Part shown: piece after piece, positions 44,712-53,196 of the stretch
How the letters are laid out: each line of letters begins with the position of its first letter
Position numbering within the stretch: the first letter of the stretch is position 1
Assembly (NCBI GenBank): GCA_022771805.1
Contig: JALELM010000019.1
Span: 36,670-100,669, forward strand
Direction: 5' to 3'
Source of the DNA: Veillonellaceae bacterium
GTDB lineage: Bacteria; Bacillota; Negativicutes; Veillonellales; Negativicoccaceae
Length of the DNA: 64,000 bases
Translations under genes and position numbers: made by a program
The notes under the pieces: model-generated
The model's input: the letters and a program-made list of their open reading frames with translations, nothing else
What the model was told of the DNA's origin: nothing
Database searches by the model: none

Positions 44712-44741
44712 AAAATCCCTGCGCATATGCGCAGGGATTTT
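44712..44741. terminator. Bidirectional terminator between suf and nadE
   Basis: A perfect 30-base palindrome (AAAATCCCTGCGCAT and its complement) lies between the convergent sufU and nadE, with A/T runs on both sides. Confidence 0.92.
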
Positions 44742-46332
44742 ATTGCGACAACAGCAATTCTTTTTCGCGGCGGTAGGCGGTTTCGTTTTCCCATTCCCAC
44801 TCGGCCTGTGCTTCGGGAATGTCGCCGAAAGCGTAGTCCGTGAGGGCGAGCACGGGCGGTGCCTGGATTCGTTTGGCAACGGCCAGACCGCGATAGAGAC
44901 GCCACCAGCGCTCGCAGTCCGCAACGAATTCGGCCGGAGTGAAATGCTGCCGCGGATCCGTTTTCGTGCCGAGGCGTGCCGCTAAATCGCCGGTGCGGTA
45001 GAGCCGCAGCGTGGCGGCAAGATCGAGTGGCTGTTCGCCCTCCACCCAGGCGCGAAACAGGTAATCATGGTAGGGATAGTACAGCGGATCACCGCGTCCT
45101 TCCTCGACATTTTGTGCGGCGGAAAGCTCGGCACTCGGCGGCAAGGAAAAAATACTGTCCGGAAGCGCATTGCCGAGCAGAGCGGAATACTCCGCAGCGA
45201 GGGCATAGACTTCGTGCTTCCACAGATCGGCCGTCAAGGCGAACGCACCGGCGATATCACCATACATGGTGCCGTAGCCCACCGTGCATTCCGTCTTATT
45301 CGCATTGCAGCTGAATACCCCGCCGTAAGCAGCGGCAAGCGTGGCGAGAATGCGGCCGGAGCGATTGCGCGCCTGCAGGTTTTCGTGGGTGAGACCGGTG
45401 ATGCGGAGCGGCAGGCCGGCCGTGGCTGTCGCTGCTTCCAATTGGCGTACGGTATGGGCGACGGATTCATCAATCGGTACTCGCAGAAGCGGTATTCCCA
45501 GTCCGTCGGCAACGGTTGCGGCAAGCTCCGCCGTCGTGCCGGAGGTAAAGCGGGACGGCATGTGCACGGCGATGACGCGATCACGACCGAGTGCATGGAC
45601 GTACAGCGCGGCATTGACGGCCGAATCGATGCCGCCCGACAAGCCGATGAGCAATTTGCCGAGGCGCAGACGTTGCCACAATGTCCGCACGGCGAACGCC
45701 AAAACGTCCGTTCGCGCCGGCGGCGTTTCGGCGACGTGCGGCAGAAACCGACCGTTCGTCAACCGCCAGTCGCGCAAACCCGTTGCCAAGGCACCGGTCT
45801 GTGTCGCGGCGGTCGCGGCGGTGCCGGTATGTATATGGCAGGTCTTGCCGCGATCCTCTGCGGTCAGCATATGGACGGCCAGCGTGTGCTCCGGCACTTC
45901 CGCCGTTTCTTTGCGATACGGCCGCAAATCGAGATGCACGGTCGGTACCGCAGTGTCGGCCGGCGGAGCAAGACGAACGTCCATTGTCGCAGCGCCTGTC
46001 TGCAGGCGGACGGTATCCCGGCTCCGGCGGATGCTGCCGCGCTCCAGCACGATGATTTCTTCGCGGACGGAGCGATCCTGCAGGAAACGCTCGCAGGTAA
46101 TCACGGGGACGTCCGCCGCGTCGGCAAGTGCCCGGAGGGCGTGATCGCGTTCCGTCTGAAAGTCCGCGCTGCGCAGGCGGCTGAGAGAAACCGGACCGCC
46201 GACGGCAAGGGGCGGCAGGATCACGCAGGCCGCACCGTCGGCGACGGCGGCACGTAGCCGGCGCATTGCCGCACGGGTATTCATTTCTGGTTGTCCCGCC
46301 GTCAGCGGATAGTGAACGGTTGTAATATGCAT
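44740..46332 (-). CDS. nadE: NAD+ synthetase with degenerate N-terminal glutaminase-like domain
   Basis: 530 residues. The C-terminal synthetase domain (about 210-530) has an intact P-loop LIGLSGGIDSA near 228 and further NadE motifs (NRSGRILATLAA, CNANKTECTVGYGTMYGD), and should convert deamido-NAD to NAD. The N-terminal 200 residues align by pattern with the nitrilase-type glutaminase domain of long NadE proteins, but are short. The triad is not visible: the Glu position reads LPPLAVGG, there is no K-x-x-LP motif, and no CEDIW-like cysteine segment. The enzyme may therefore use free ammonia. Minus strand, with a GAGGAGG site before the ATG at 46332; it is divergent from the radical SAM gene. 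Confidence 0.9.
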   Translation of the reverse strand: MHITTVHYPLTAGQPEMNTRAAMRRLRAAVADGAACVILPPLAVGGPVSLSRLRSADFQTERDHALRALADAADVPVITCERFLQDRSVREEIIVLERGSIRRSRDTVRLQTGAATMDVRLAPPADTAVPTVHLDLRPYRKETAEVPEHTLAVHMLTAEDRGKTCHIHTGTAATAATQTGALATGLRDWRLTNGRFLPHVAETPPARTDVLAFAVRTLWQRLRLGKLLIGLSGGIDSAVNAALYVHALGRDRVIAVHMPSRFTSGTTAELAATVADGLGIPLLRVPIDESVAHTVRQLEAATATAGLPLRITGLTHENLQARNRSGRILATLAAAYGGVFSCNANKTECTVGYGTMYGDIAGAFALTADLWKHEVYALAAEYSALLGNALPDSIFSLPPSAELSAAQNVEEGRGDPLYYPYHDYLFRAWVEGEQPLDLAATLRLYRTGDLAARLGTKTDPRQHFTPAEFVADCERWWRLYRGLAVAKRIQAPPVLALTDYAFGDIPEAQAEWEWENETAYRREKELLLSQ

Positions 46333-46380
46333 AATTGCCTCCTCGTTTCATTATATGACAGGCTGCGGAACAGGGCAATA

Positions 46381-46409
46381 TGGACGATTGGCGCAACGTA
46401 CTATATAAT
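46381..46409 (+). promoter_or_regulatory. Promoter of the radical SAM-phoH-ybeY-cdd-era operon
   Basis: TGGACG (46381-46386), 17 bases, perfect TATAAT (46404-46409). Confidence 0.6.
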
Positions 46410-46436
46410 GGGAACAGGAAAAGAAAAAGGAGACGT

Positions 46437-47399
46437 ATGAGTTATTACCGAACATATTCCGACTATTTGAAACAAACCTACGGCGAGAAGGTATACAAGT
46501 TGCCGATTGCGTTGCCGCTGACCTGTCCGAATCGGGACGGCACCTGCGGCCGCGGCGGTTGCACCTTTTGCGGCGAGATCGGCGCAGGCTACGAGAATTT
46601 GCCGGCGGAATGGACGGTCACGGAGCAGATCGAGCGCAATATCGAACATATTGCGCCGAAGTACAAGGCTCGTAAGTACATTCCGTATTTCCAGAACTTC
46701 AGCAATACATACCTGGCGCCGGAGGATTTTGCTCGATATACGGAAGAAGCGGCGCGGCATCCTGCCGTGGTCGGGATTGCGGTGGCGACGCGGCCGGATT
46801 GCATTCATCCGGTATACTTGGATATTTTGGCGGATCTGCGGCGGCGGTATGGTATCGACATCACGGTAGAACTCGGCTTGCAAACCGTCAATCCGCACAG
46901 CCTGGTTGCGGTGCATCGCGGGCATACGGTCGCGGAGTATATCGACGCGGTGTTGCAGATCGCACCGTACGGATTTTCCGTTTGTACTCATGTCATTGTC
47001 AATTTGCCTTGGGATGATATGGTCGATGTCATTGAAACGGCAAAAATCCTTTCGGCGTTGCCGACGCAGCAGGTGAAAATTCATGCGCTGTATATCGTCA
47101 AGAATACGGCGCTGGCGGCGGCGTTTGAGCGCGGCGAAGTGCAACTGTGCACGGCGGCGGAATACGTCGAACGAGTGGTCACTTTTCTGGAGTACCTGCG
47201 ACCGGATATTGTCTTGCAACGGGTCGTGGGTCGGGCACCGGAAGAAGCGACGCTCTTTGCCAATTGGGGACGCGGTTGGTGGGTGCTGCGTGATAAGATT
47301 GAGGCGGAATTTGCCGCCCGCAACAGTCGCCAGGGGAGTCGTTGCGACTATCTCGGCGGCAAAGCGGTACGGCGTTGGACGATGAAGGAGGATACGTGA
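46437..47399 (+). CDS. Radical SAM protein, YhcC family
   Basis: 320 residues. It has the YhcC-type cysteine motif C-P-N-R-D-G...GGCTFC (about 30-45) that carries the radical SAM cluster, then YFQNFSNTYL, ATRPDC and LGLQTVNPHSL, all typical of that group. The reaction of the family is not settled. ATG at 46437 with AAGGAG; its stop overlaps the GTG start of phoH. Confidence 0.88.
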   Translation: MSYYRTYSDYLKQTYGEKVYKLPIALPLTCPNRDGTCGRGGCTFCGEIGAGYENLPAEWTVTEQIERNIEHIAPKYKARKYIPYFQNFSNTYLAPEDFARYTEEAARHPAVVGIAVATRPDCIHPVYLDILADLRRRYGIDITVELGLQTVNPHSLVAVHRGHTVAEYIDAVLQIAPYGFSVCTHVIVNLPWDDMVDVIETAKILSALPTQQVKIHALYIVKNTALAAAFERGEVQLCTAAEYVERVVTFLEYLRPDIVLQRVVGRAPEEATLFANWGRGWWVLRDKIEAEFAARNSRQGSRCDYLGGKAVRRWTMKEDT

Positions 47400-48391
47400 T
47401 TCAAACAGCGGAATATATTTTGCCGCCGGCGTTGGAAACCATGTTTCTGCTGGCACGCGATGCCTGGATTTTACCGGTTTTGGCGGAGCACTACTCTTGC
47501 CGGCTGATCAATCGCAGCGGTTCGGTGCGTTTCGTCGGTACTCCGGAAGAGATTGCCGCGGTGGAAACCGTAGCCAATGAGCTGGGCAAGCTGATGAGCA
47601 GCGGCGTTGTCATTACCGAGCGCCAGCTGGCGCATATGCTGGAAATGCTGGACAACGGGAAAGGCGCGGCGTTGCGAGAGTTGCACGACGACACGGTACT
47701 GGCGACGCGTTCGGGGAAAATTGTTCGACCGCGGACGGAGGGACAGAAAGCGTATGTGGATGCCATCCGCAATCATACGGTGACTTTCGGGATCGGTCCG
47801 GCCGGCACGGGGAAAACGTACTTGGCGGTAGCCTTGGCCGTGTTTTATTTTCGCAATCACAATGTCAAACGAATTATTCTGACGCGTCCCGCCGTGGAAG
47901 CGGGCGAGCATCTCGGTTACCTGCCCGGAGATTTGCAGGAAAAGGTGGATCCGTACTTGCGGCCGCTCTATGATGCATTGGGCGACCTGTTCGGCGGCGA
48001 TGTGTTTATGCAATTGCAGGCCAAAGGAATTATCGAGGTGGCGCCGCTGGCCTATATGCGCGGGAGGACATTGGAAGATTGCTTCGTCATCTTGGATGAA
48101 GCGCAGAATACGACGCCGGAACAGATGAAAATGTTCCTGACTCGTTTGGGGAATAATTCCAAAATGGTTATCAACGGCGATGTGACGCAAATCGATTTGC
48201 AGGGTCACCGCCGGAGCGGTCTGATGGAGGCCGTTGCGACGGTCGGACATTTGCGGGGAATCGCAAGGGTCGAGTTCACGGCCAAGGACGTCGTTCGTCA
48301 CGATCTGGTTGCGCGGATTATCGATGCGTATGCCAAGCGGGAAGAACGTCTGGCACGGAAAGGAGCCGAAAACGGATGCAAATCGTATTGA
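47396..48391 (+). CDS. phoH: PhoH-like ATPase
   Basis: 331 residues with a GTG start that overlaps the preceding stop (AAGGAGG site at 47386). N-terminal small domain, then a P-loop ATPase with GPAGTGKTYLA near 147-157 and VILDEAQNTT near 236. Bacterial PhoH proteins of this type are encoded next to ybeY and are thought to act in RNA metabolism. Overlaps ybeY by 16 bases. Confidence 0.93.
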   Translation: MIQTAEYILPPALETMFLLARDAWILPVLAEHYSCRLINRSGSVRFVGTPEEIAAVETVANELGKLMSSGVVITERQLAHMLEMLDNGKGAALRELHDDTVLATRSGKIVRPRTEGQKAYVDAIRNHTVTFGIGPAGTGKTYLAVALAVFYFRNHNVKRIILTRPAVEAGEHLGYLPGDLQEKVDPYLRPLYDALGDLFGGDVFMQLQAKGIIEVAPLAYMRGRTLEDCFVILDEAQNTTPEQMKMFLTRLGNNSKMVINGDVTQIDLQGHRRSGLMEAVATVGHLRGIARVEFTAKDVVRHDLVARIIDAYAKREERLARKGAENGCKSY

Positions 48392-48855
48392 ATTACAGCG
48401 AGGAAGGTCTGCGCGCGGGGCGGGAACACTGGGAGGATGTCTTGTTGCGTACGTTGACGCAGGCGGCCGCCGTGCACGATATCGCCGCTGCGGCGGAACT
48501 GGGCGTAACACTCTGCGACAATGCGTACATCCGCGAATTGAATCGGGAATACCGGCAACTGGATCGTCCGACGGACGTGCTGTCGTTTGCGCTGAACGAA
48601 GGGGAAGAAGACGGCGCGGCAGCGGATCTGTTGCTCGGGGATATTGTGATTTCCGTCGACAAGGTGCGTGAGCAGGCGGCGGAGTTCGGGCACGGGGAAG
48701 AGCGTGAGCTGGCCTATTTAGCCGTGCACGGCTTTTTGCACATTATCGGCTATGATCATATGCAGCCGGAAGATAAAGCGCAAATGCGGGCGGCAGAGGA
48801 AGAGATCCTCGGTGCGCTCGGGATTACGCGGGAGGATATCCATGGCGACGAATGA
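48376..48855 (+). CDS. ybeY: Endoribonuclease YbeY (rRNA maturation)
   Basis: 159 residues. Zinc-dependent RNase in 16S rRNA 3'-end maturation and ribosome quality control. The metal motif H-x3-H-x5-H is intact (HGFLHIIGYDH, near 122-132), with RPTDVLSFALNE near 63. Overlaps cdd by 14 bases. In many Firmicutes a diacylglycerol kinase gene separates these two; it is missing here. Confidence 0.94.
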   Translation: MQIVLNYSEEGLRAGREHWEDVLLRTLTQAAAVHDIAAAAELGVTLCDNAYIRELNREYRQLDRPTDVLSFALNEGEEDGAAADLLLGDIVISVDKVREQAAEFGHGEERELAYLAVHGFLHIIGYDHMQPEDKAQMRAAEEEILGALGITREDIHGDE

Positions 48856-49222
48856 GGAACTCCGGGCAGTTGCGGCGGCCATGCAACGAAAGGCCTATGC
48901 GCCGTACTCGCGATTTGCCGTCGGGGCGGCGGTGGTCGCGGGAAACGGGAAAGTTTACGGCGGGTGCAATGTGGAGAACGCTTCGTACGGCTTGACGGTG
49001 TGCGCCGAGCGCAATGCCATTGCGGCGGCGATTGCCGACGGGCAGAGAGAGCTGCACAAGCTGGCGGTGGTCGGCCCGATCCCCGAGGTGACTCCTTGCG
49101 GCGCCTGTCGCCAGGTCATGGCGGAATTCGGTATTTGCGAGGTGTTGCTGGGAACGGGCGAAAATACTCGCGAAGTGATGCTGGCGGACTTGCTGCCGGC
49201 GGCGTTTACAAAGGACGTGTAG
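48842..49222 (+). CDS. cdd: Cytidine deaminase
   Basis: 126 residues. Zinc enzyme for pyrimidine salvage (cytidine to uridine). Motifs are NVENASYGLTVCAERNA near 44-60 (Cys ligand and catalytic Glu) and PCGACRQ near 88 (two Cys ligands). ATG at 48842 with GGAGG upstream. Confidence 0.95.
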   Translation: MATNEELRAVAAAMQRKAYAPYSRFAVGAAVVAGNGKVYGGCNVENASYGLTVCAERNAIAAAIADGQRELHKLAVVGPIPEVTPCGACRQVMAEFGICEVLLGTGENTREVMLADLLPAAFTKDV

Positions 49223-49223
49223 G

Positions 49224-50114
49224 ATGACGGATACATATACATCGGGATTTGTTGCTCTTATCGGTCGGCCGAATGTCGGTAAATCGACATTGCTGAACCG
49301 CATTTTGCAGCAGAAGGTGTCGATCGTTTCGAATAAAGCGCAGACTACCCGCAACAAGATTTTGGGGGTATATACGGAGCCGCAGCGGCAGATTATTTTC
49401 ATCGACACCCCGGGGATTCACAAGCCGAAGCACAAATTGGGCGAAACGATGCGTAAAGAAGCCCTGGATGCGATGAAGGAAGTCGATGCGGTGGTGTTCA
49501 TGGTGCCGGCAAATGAAAAGTCGGGTCCCGGCGATCAATACATCATCGAGAAATTGAAACAGGTTATGGTGCCGGTATTTCTCGTCATCAACAAAACGGA
49601 TACCGTACCCAAGGAAGAGATTTTGCAGATTATCGACAGGTACAGAAAGTTGTACGATTTCCGCGAAATCATTCCGATTTCCGCGTTGGACGGCACGCAG
49701 GTGGAGGAGTTGCTGCAGGCTGTCGGCGCCGCCATGCCGGCCGGGCCGCAGTATTTCCCGGAAGATATGGTAACGGATCGTCCGGAGCGCAATATTATTG
49801 CCGAGATCATCCGCGAGAAGCTGTTGCACAAAACACGAGACGAAATCCCGCATGCGATTGCGGTGGATATCGAAGAAATTACGAAGCGCGACAACGGGAT
49901 GCTGTATGTGCGGGCGGTGATTCTGGTCGAGCGTACCGGTCAGAAGCGGATCGTGATCGGAGCTAAGGGCAGCGTGCTGCGTGACGTGGGTGCGGAAAGC
50001 CGCCGCGAAGTGCAGAACTTGCTCGGCTCGCCGGTGTACTTGGATCTCTGGGTCAAGGTGGCCCCGGATTGGCGCAATAAAGAGCGCGCCTTGAAAGAAT
50101 TGGGGTATGTATAA
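49224..50114 (+). CDS. era: GTPase Era
   Basis: 296 residues. Ribosome-associated GTPase for 30S maturation. G1 GRPNVGKST near 13, G3 DTPGIHKPKH near 60, G4 NKTD near 123, and a C-terminal KH domain (VIGAKGSVLRDVG near 240). Starts one base after the cdd stop. Confidence 0.97.
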   Translation: MTDTYTSGFVALIGRPNVGKSTLLNRILQQKVSIVSNKAQTTRNKILGVYTEPQRQIIFIDTPGIHKPKHKLGETMRKEALDAMKEVDAVVFMVPANEKSGPGDQYIIEKLKQVMVPVFLVINKTDTVPKEEILQIIDRYRKLYDFREIIPISALDGTQVEELLQAVGAAMPAGPQYFPEDMVTDRPERNIIAEIIREKLLHKTRDEIPHAIAVDIEEITKRDNGMLYVRAVILVERTGQKRIVIGAKGSVLRDVGAESRREVQNLLGSPVYLDLWVKVAPDWRNKERALKELGYV

Positions 50115-50116
50115 GT

Positions 50117-51421
50117 ATGGAGGATTATTTCCCGGCAGCACTGCTTTGGGGCGTGGTTGCCCTGGTCGTTACTGCGGGTACGGCTCTGACGGTGCTGGCA
50201 CAGTATTCATTTATTCGCTTACGCAAGGAATACGTGACGGAATTGGCGGCGGAAGACGAGGAAGACCGGTCGGAAGAATGGGAGAAACTGCTGCGCTGGT
50301 ATCAACGGCCGAGCCGTTTTCTCGATACGATACAATGGCTGCTGGTGCTCTTGCACGGCGCCTTTGCTCTCAGCCTTTGCTTTTCCTACCTTGCCGCGGC
50401 GCGGGCAACGGAAACCGGTGATTTGTTGTGGCCGCTGTACCTTCTCGCCGTCGTGTTGTATTGGTCGCTGGCGGTTGTCCTGCCGAAATCGGCGGCACTT
50501 TGGCAACCGCTGTATTGGTTGCCGTTGAGCGGGGGCTGGGTGAGTTTGCTCGGCAAAGTGAGCGCACCGTTGCTTTGGTGCGGTGAGAGTCTGGCGGAAG
50601 TGATTCTGCGGGCGCGCGGCTTGAGCCCGACCAATGAATTGGAAGTGCCGCGTTCCGATGAGGAGATTCGCCTGTTGTTGCATGCCGGCTCCTGGGGCGA
50701 GCAGCTGGATGAGCGGGAAGGCGAGCTGATTAAAAAGGCGTTCACCTTTGTCGATCGCTTGGCGCGGGAGGTCATGGTGCCGCGACAAGATATGTCCGTG
50801 TTGTACTATGGCGATGATTTGGAAACGATGCGGGCGGCGATCCGCACTTCGCGCCATACCCGGTATCCGCTCTGCGACGGCGATAAAGACCACATTGTCG
50901 GTCTCATTCATGTGAAAAATTTCATGGAACTGTACGTGACGGGTTCCCGCCGTTTGCAGGATATCGTGACGGAAATTCTCGTCATTCCGGAGGTAATGCC
51001 GATCGTCGATTTGTTGCAATTGATGCGAACGCGGCGAATCTACCTGGCGGTTGTCGTGGATGAATTCGGCGGTACGGTAGGTCTGGTGGCGTTGGAGGAC
51101 ATTATCGAGGAATTGGTCGGTGATATCCAGGACGAGCACGAGGCGGAAGCACCGGAGGCCGTACTCGAACTTCCGGACGGGCGTATCGAGTTTGACGGCG
51201 ACGTCATCTTGGAAGAAGTCACGGAACATTTGGACGTGGAATTTGAAGATGTGGATGCCGATACCATCGGCGGCTATGTATTTGCCTTGTTGGAACGAAT
51301 TCCCCGCGTCGGAGATACCGTGCGGGTGGAAGATTGGGAGTTTCGCGTCGACAAGCTGCGCGGTTTTCGCATTCTGCGGCTGACGGCGCGCAAAGTGCCG
51401 GCGGAGCCGAGCGATGAATAA
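50117..51421 (+). CDS. CNNM/CBS-domain protein, CorC-HlyC type
   Basis: 434 residues. Several N-terminal membrane segments (about 8-30, 70-95, 102-120, 125-150), a pair of CBS domains (about 215-335; EVMVPRQDMS, then VVDEFGGTVGLVALEDI) and a C-terminal CorC/HlyC domain (about 350-425; FEDVDADTIGGYVF). Relatives transport or regulate magnesium and are often misnamed hemolysins. Overlaps recO by eight bases. Confidence 0.9.
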   Translation: MEDYFPAALLWGVVALVVTAGTALTVLAQYSFIRLRKEYVTELAAEDEEDRSEEWEKLLRWYQRPSRFLDTIQWLLVLLHGAFALSLCFSYLAAARATETGDLLWPLYLLAVVLYWSLAVVLPKSAALWQPLYWLPLSGGWVSLLGKVSAPLLWCGESLAEVILRARGLSPTNELEVPRSDEEIRLLLHAGSWGEQLDEREGELIKKAFTFVDRLAREVMVPRQDMSVLYYGDDLETMRAAIRTSRHTRYPLCDGDKDHIVGLIHVKNFMELYVTGSRRLQDIVTEILVIPEVMPIVDLLQLMRTRRIYLAVVVDEFGGTVGLVALEDIIEELVGDIQDEHEAEAPEAVLELPDGRIEFDGDVILEEVTEHLDVEFEDVDADTIGGYVFALLERIPRVGDTVRVEDWEFRVDKLRGFRILRLTARKVPAEPSDE

Positions 51422-52046
51422 GCAACTGTGCAATGTGAGCGGTTTCGTACTGACCGCACGGGACACGGGTGTCGCCGGTAAGCGCCTGCAGCTGTACACG
51501 CGGGAAGCGGGGCTGCTCACGGCGGTGGCCGTGCAGGGGCGCAGCAAGCGAGAGCTTACGGGCTTCCTTGTGCCGGGAGTGTACTTGCAGGCGACCTTGC
51601 GGGCGAGTGATTTCGGTCGGCAGCTGAGTCAGGCGGAAGGTCGCACGGTGACGGATACATTGCGGTGGGATTATGACCGCTGGCGGATCTACTATTTCTT
51701 TACGGAGTGGCTCGTGCAACTGCTGCCGCAGGAAGAGGCGGACGCAGCGGTGTATGCCGCCGTGGCGGAATATTTTCGTGATCTGCAAACGAAGGATATG
51801 CGGATTCGGACATTGATGATGTGCTGGCGGCTCCTGGCTCTGGCCGGCTACGATCCGCAGGAATTGGCCGGGAACTGGTCGCTGCCTCCCGGCGCGGCGA
51901 AAACCCTGCACTATTTCCTGACCGGAGAGGGATCGGCGCCGGCATCCTTTGCCCGGCAGGATTTACGGCAGCTGCTCGATCTGCTGCTCGACTTCGGTGC
52001 GGAGCATGTCGATATCGGCGAACGCCGGGATGTTTTCGGCTTTTGA
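51414..52046 (+). CDS. recO: DNA repair protein RecO
   Basis: 210 residues. The N-terminal OB fold (VSGFVLTARDTGVAGKRLQLYTREAGLL) and following helical part match RecO, which loads RecA at gaps with RecR. It is shorter than typical RecO (about 240-250) and has only two cysteines, so the zinc finger of other members is missing. Position after era is common for recO in Firmicutes. Confidence 0.87.
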   Translation: MNKQLCNVSGFVLTARDTGVAGKRLQLYTREAGLLTAVAVQGRSKRELTGFLVPGVYLQATLRASDFGRQLSQAEGRTVTDTLRWDYDRWRIYYFFTEWLVQLLPQEEADAAVYAAVAEYFRDLQTKDMRIRTLMMCWRLLALAGYDPQELAGNWSLPPGAAKTLHYFLTGEGSAPASFARQDLRQLLDLLLDFGAEHVDIGERRDVFGF

Positions 52047-52050
52047 GACG

Positions 52051-52079
52051 TTGACAAGCCGGGCGGCTTTTGCTATCAT
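52051..52079 (+). promoter_or_regulatory. Promoter of T-box-glyQS
   Basis: TTGACA (52051-52056), 17 bases, TATCAT (52074-52079); start near 52086. Confidence 0.8.
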
Positions 52080-52085
52080 TACTAC

Positions 52086-52296
52086 AATTAAGCGAGGATG
52101 AGGAGTAGTAGTCGCACCTCCAGCGAGGCGGGAACAGTGGGAGCCGGCCGCAGCGATGAAGGCGTCTCGGAGCAGCAGCAGGAAATCTTCGGAGAGTAAA
52201 AGCTGTCATAACCATGAAGGTGGGTCACGGACCAATTAGGGTGGAACCGCGGGTATACTCGTCCCTGTAACATATGTTACGGGGACTTTTTTGTTT
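52086..52296 (+). promoter_or_regulatory. T-box riboswitch (glycine-responsive by context)
   Basis: The T-box consensus AGGGTGGAACCGCG is at 52238-52251, preceded by a long stem I region and followed by a terminator. It lies in front of glyQS, so uncharged tRNA-Gly should turn the operon on. The specifier codon was not pinned down by eye. Confidence 0.93.
52261..52292 (+). terminator. T-box terminator before glyQ
   Basis: GTCCCTGTAAC pairs with GTTACGGGGAC (one G-T pair) around ATAT, then six T. It competes with the T-box antiterminator. Confidence 0.9.
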
Positions 52297-52311
52297 GTAT
52301 GGGAGGGCACT

Positions 52312-53196
52312 ATGACATTTCAGGACATGATTTTGGCATTGCAGGATTATTGGTCCCGTCAGGGCTGCATCATTCAGCAACCTTACGACGTGGAAAAAGG
52401 AGCGGGGACAATGAATCCGGCGACTTTTTTGCGCGCTTTGGGGCCGGAGCCGTGGAATGTCGCTTATGTGGAGCCGTCGCGGCGCCCGGCGGACGGACGT
52501 TACGGCGACAATCCGAACCGGCTGTTCCAGCATCATCAATTCCAGGTGATCTGCAAACCGTCGCCGGCAAATATCCAGGAACTGTACTTGGAAAGTCTGC
52601 GCAAGCTCGGCATCAAACCGGAAGAGCATGACATCCGTTTCGTGGAGGACAACTGGGAATCGCCGACGCTCGGAGCATGGGGGCTCGGGTGGGAAGTGTG
52701 GTTGGACGGCATGGAAATCACGCAATTCACTTATTTCCAGCAGGTCGGCAGCGTCGATATGCATCCGGTCGCGGTGGAAATTACGTACGGTCTGGAACGT
52801 TTGGCGATGTATATCCAGGAAGTGGAAAACGTGTACGACATCATTTGGTCGGGAGATATTACGTACGGCGATATTTTCCATGAAAATGAATACGAGCAGT
52901 CCGTTTATAATTTCGAATTGGCGGATACGGATTTGCTGTTCGATCTCTTCGGCAAGTACGAGGCGGAAGCGGTGCGAATTATCGAAAAAGGGTATGTGCT
53001 GCCGGCCTATGACTATGTTCTGAAGTGTTCCCATGTGTTCAATCTCCTCGATTCGCGGGGAGCGATCAGTATCAGCGAGCGGACGACATTTATCGGTCGC
53101 GTGCGTAAATTGGCCCGCCTGTGTGCCAAGGCCTACCTGGCGCAGCGCGAAAAATTGGGCTATCCGTTGTTGAAAGGTGAGGTGCAGCATGACTAA
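52312..53196 (+). CDS. glyQ: Glycyl-tRNA synthetase alpha subunit
   Basis: 294 residues. Class II catalytic subunit that forms glycyl-AMP ([23 protein letters not shown], then [14 protein letters not shown]). The alpha2-beta2 type is the bacterial form. ATG at 52312 with GGGAGGG. Overlaps glyS by eight bases. Confidence 0.97.
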   Translation: MTFQDMILALQDYWSRQGCIIQQPYDVEKGAGTMNPATFLRALGPEPWNVAYVEPSRRPADGRYGDNPNRLFQHHQFQVICKPSPANIQELYLESLRKLGIKPEEHDIRFVEDNWESPTLGAWGLGWEVWLDGMEITQFTYFQQVGSVDMHPVAVEITYGLERLAMYIQEVENVYDIIWSGDITYGDIFHENEYEQSVYNFELADTDLLFDLFGKYEAEAVRIIEKGYVLPAYDYVLKCSHVFNLLDSRGAISISERTTFIGRVRKLARLCAKAYLAQREKLGYPLLKGEVQHD

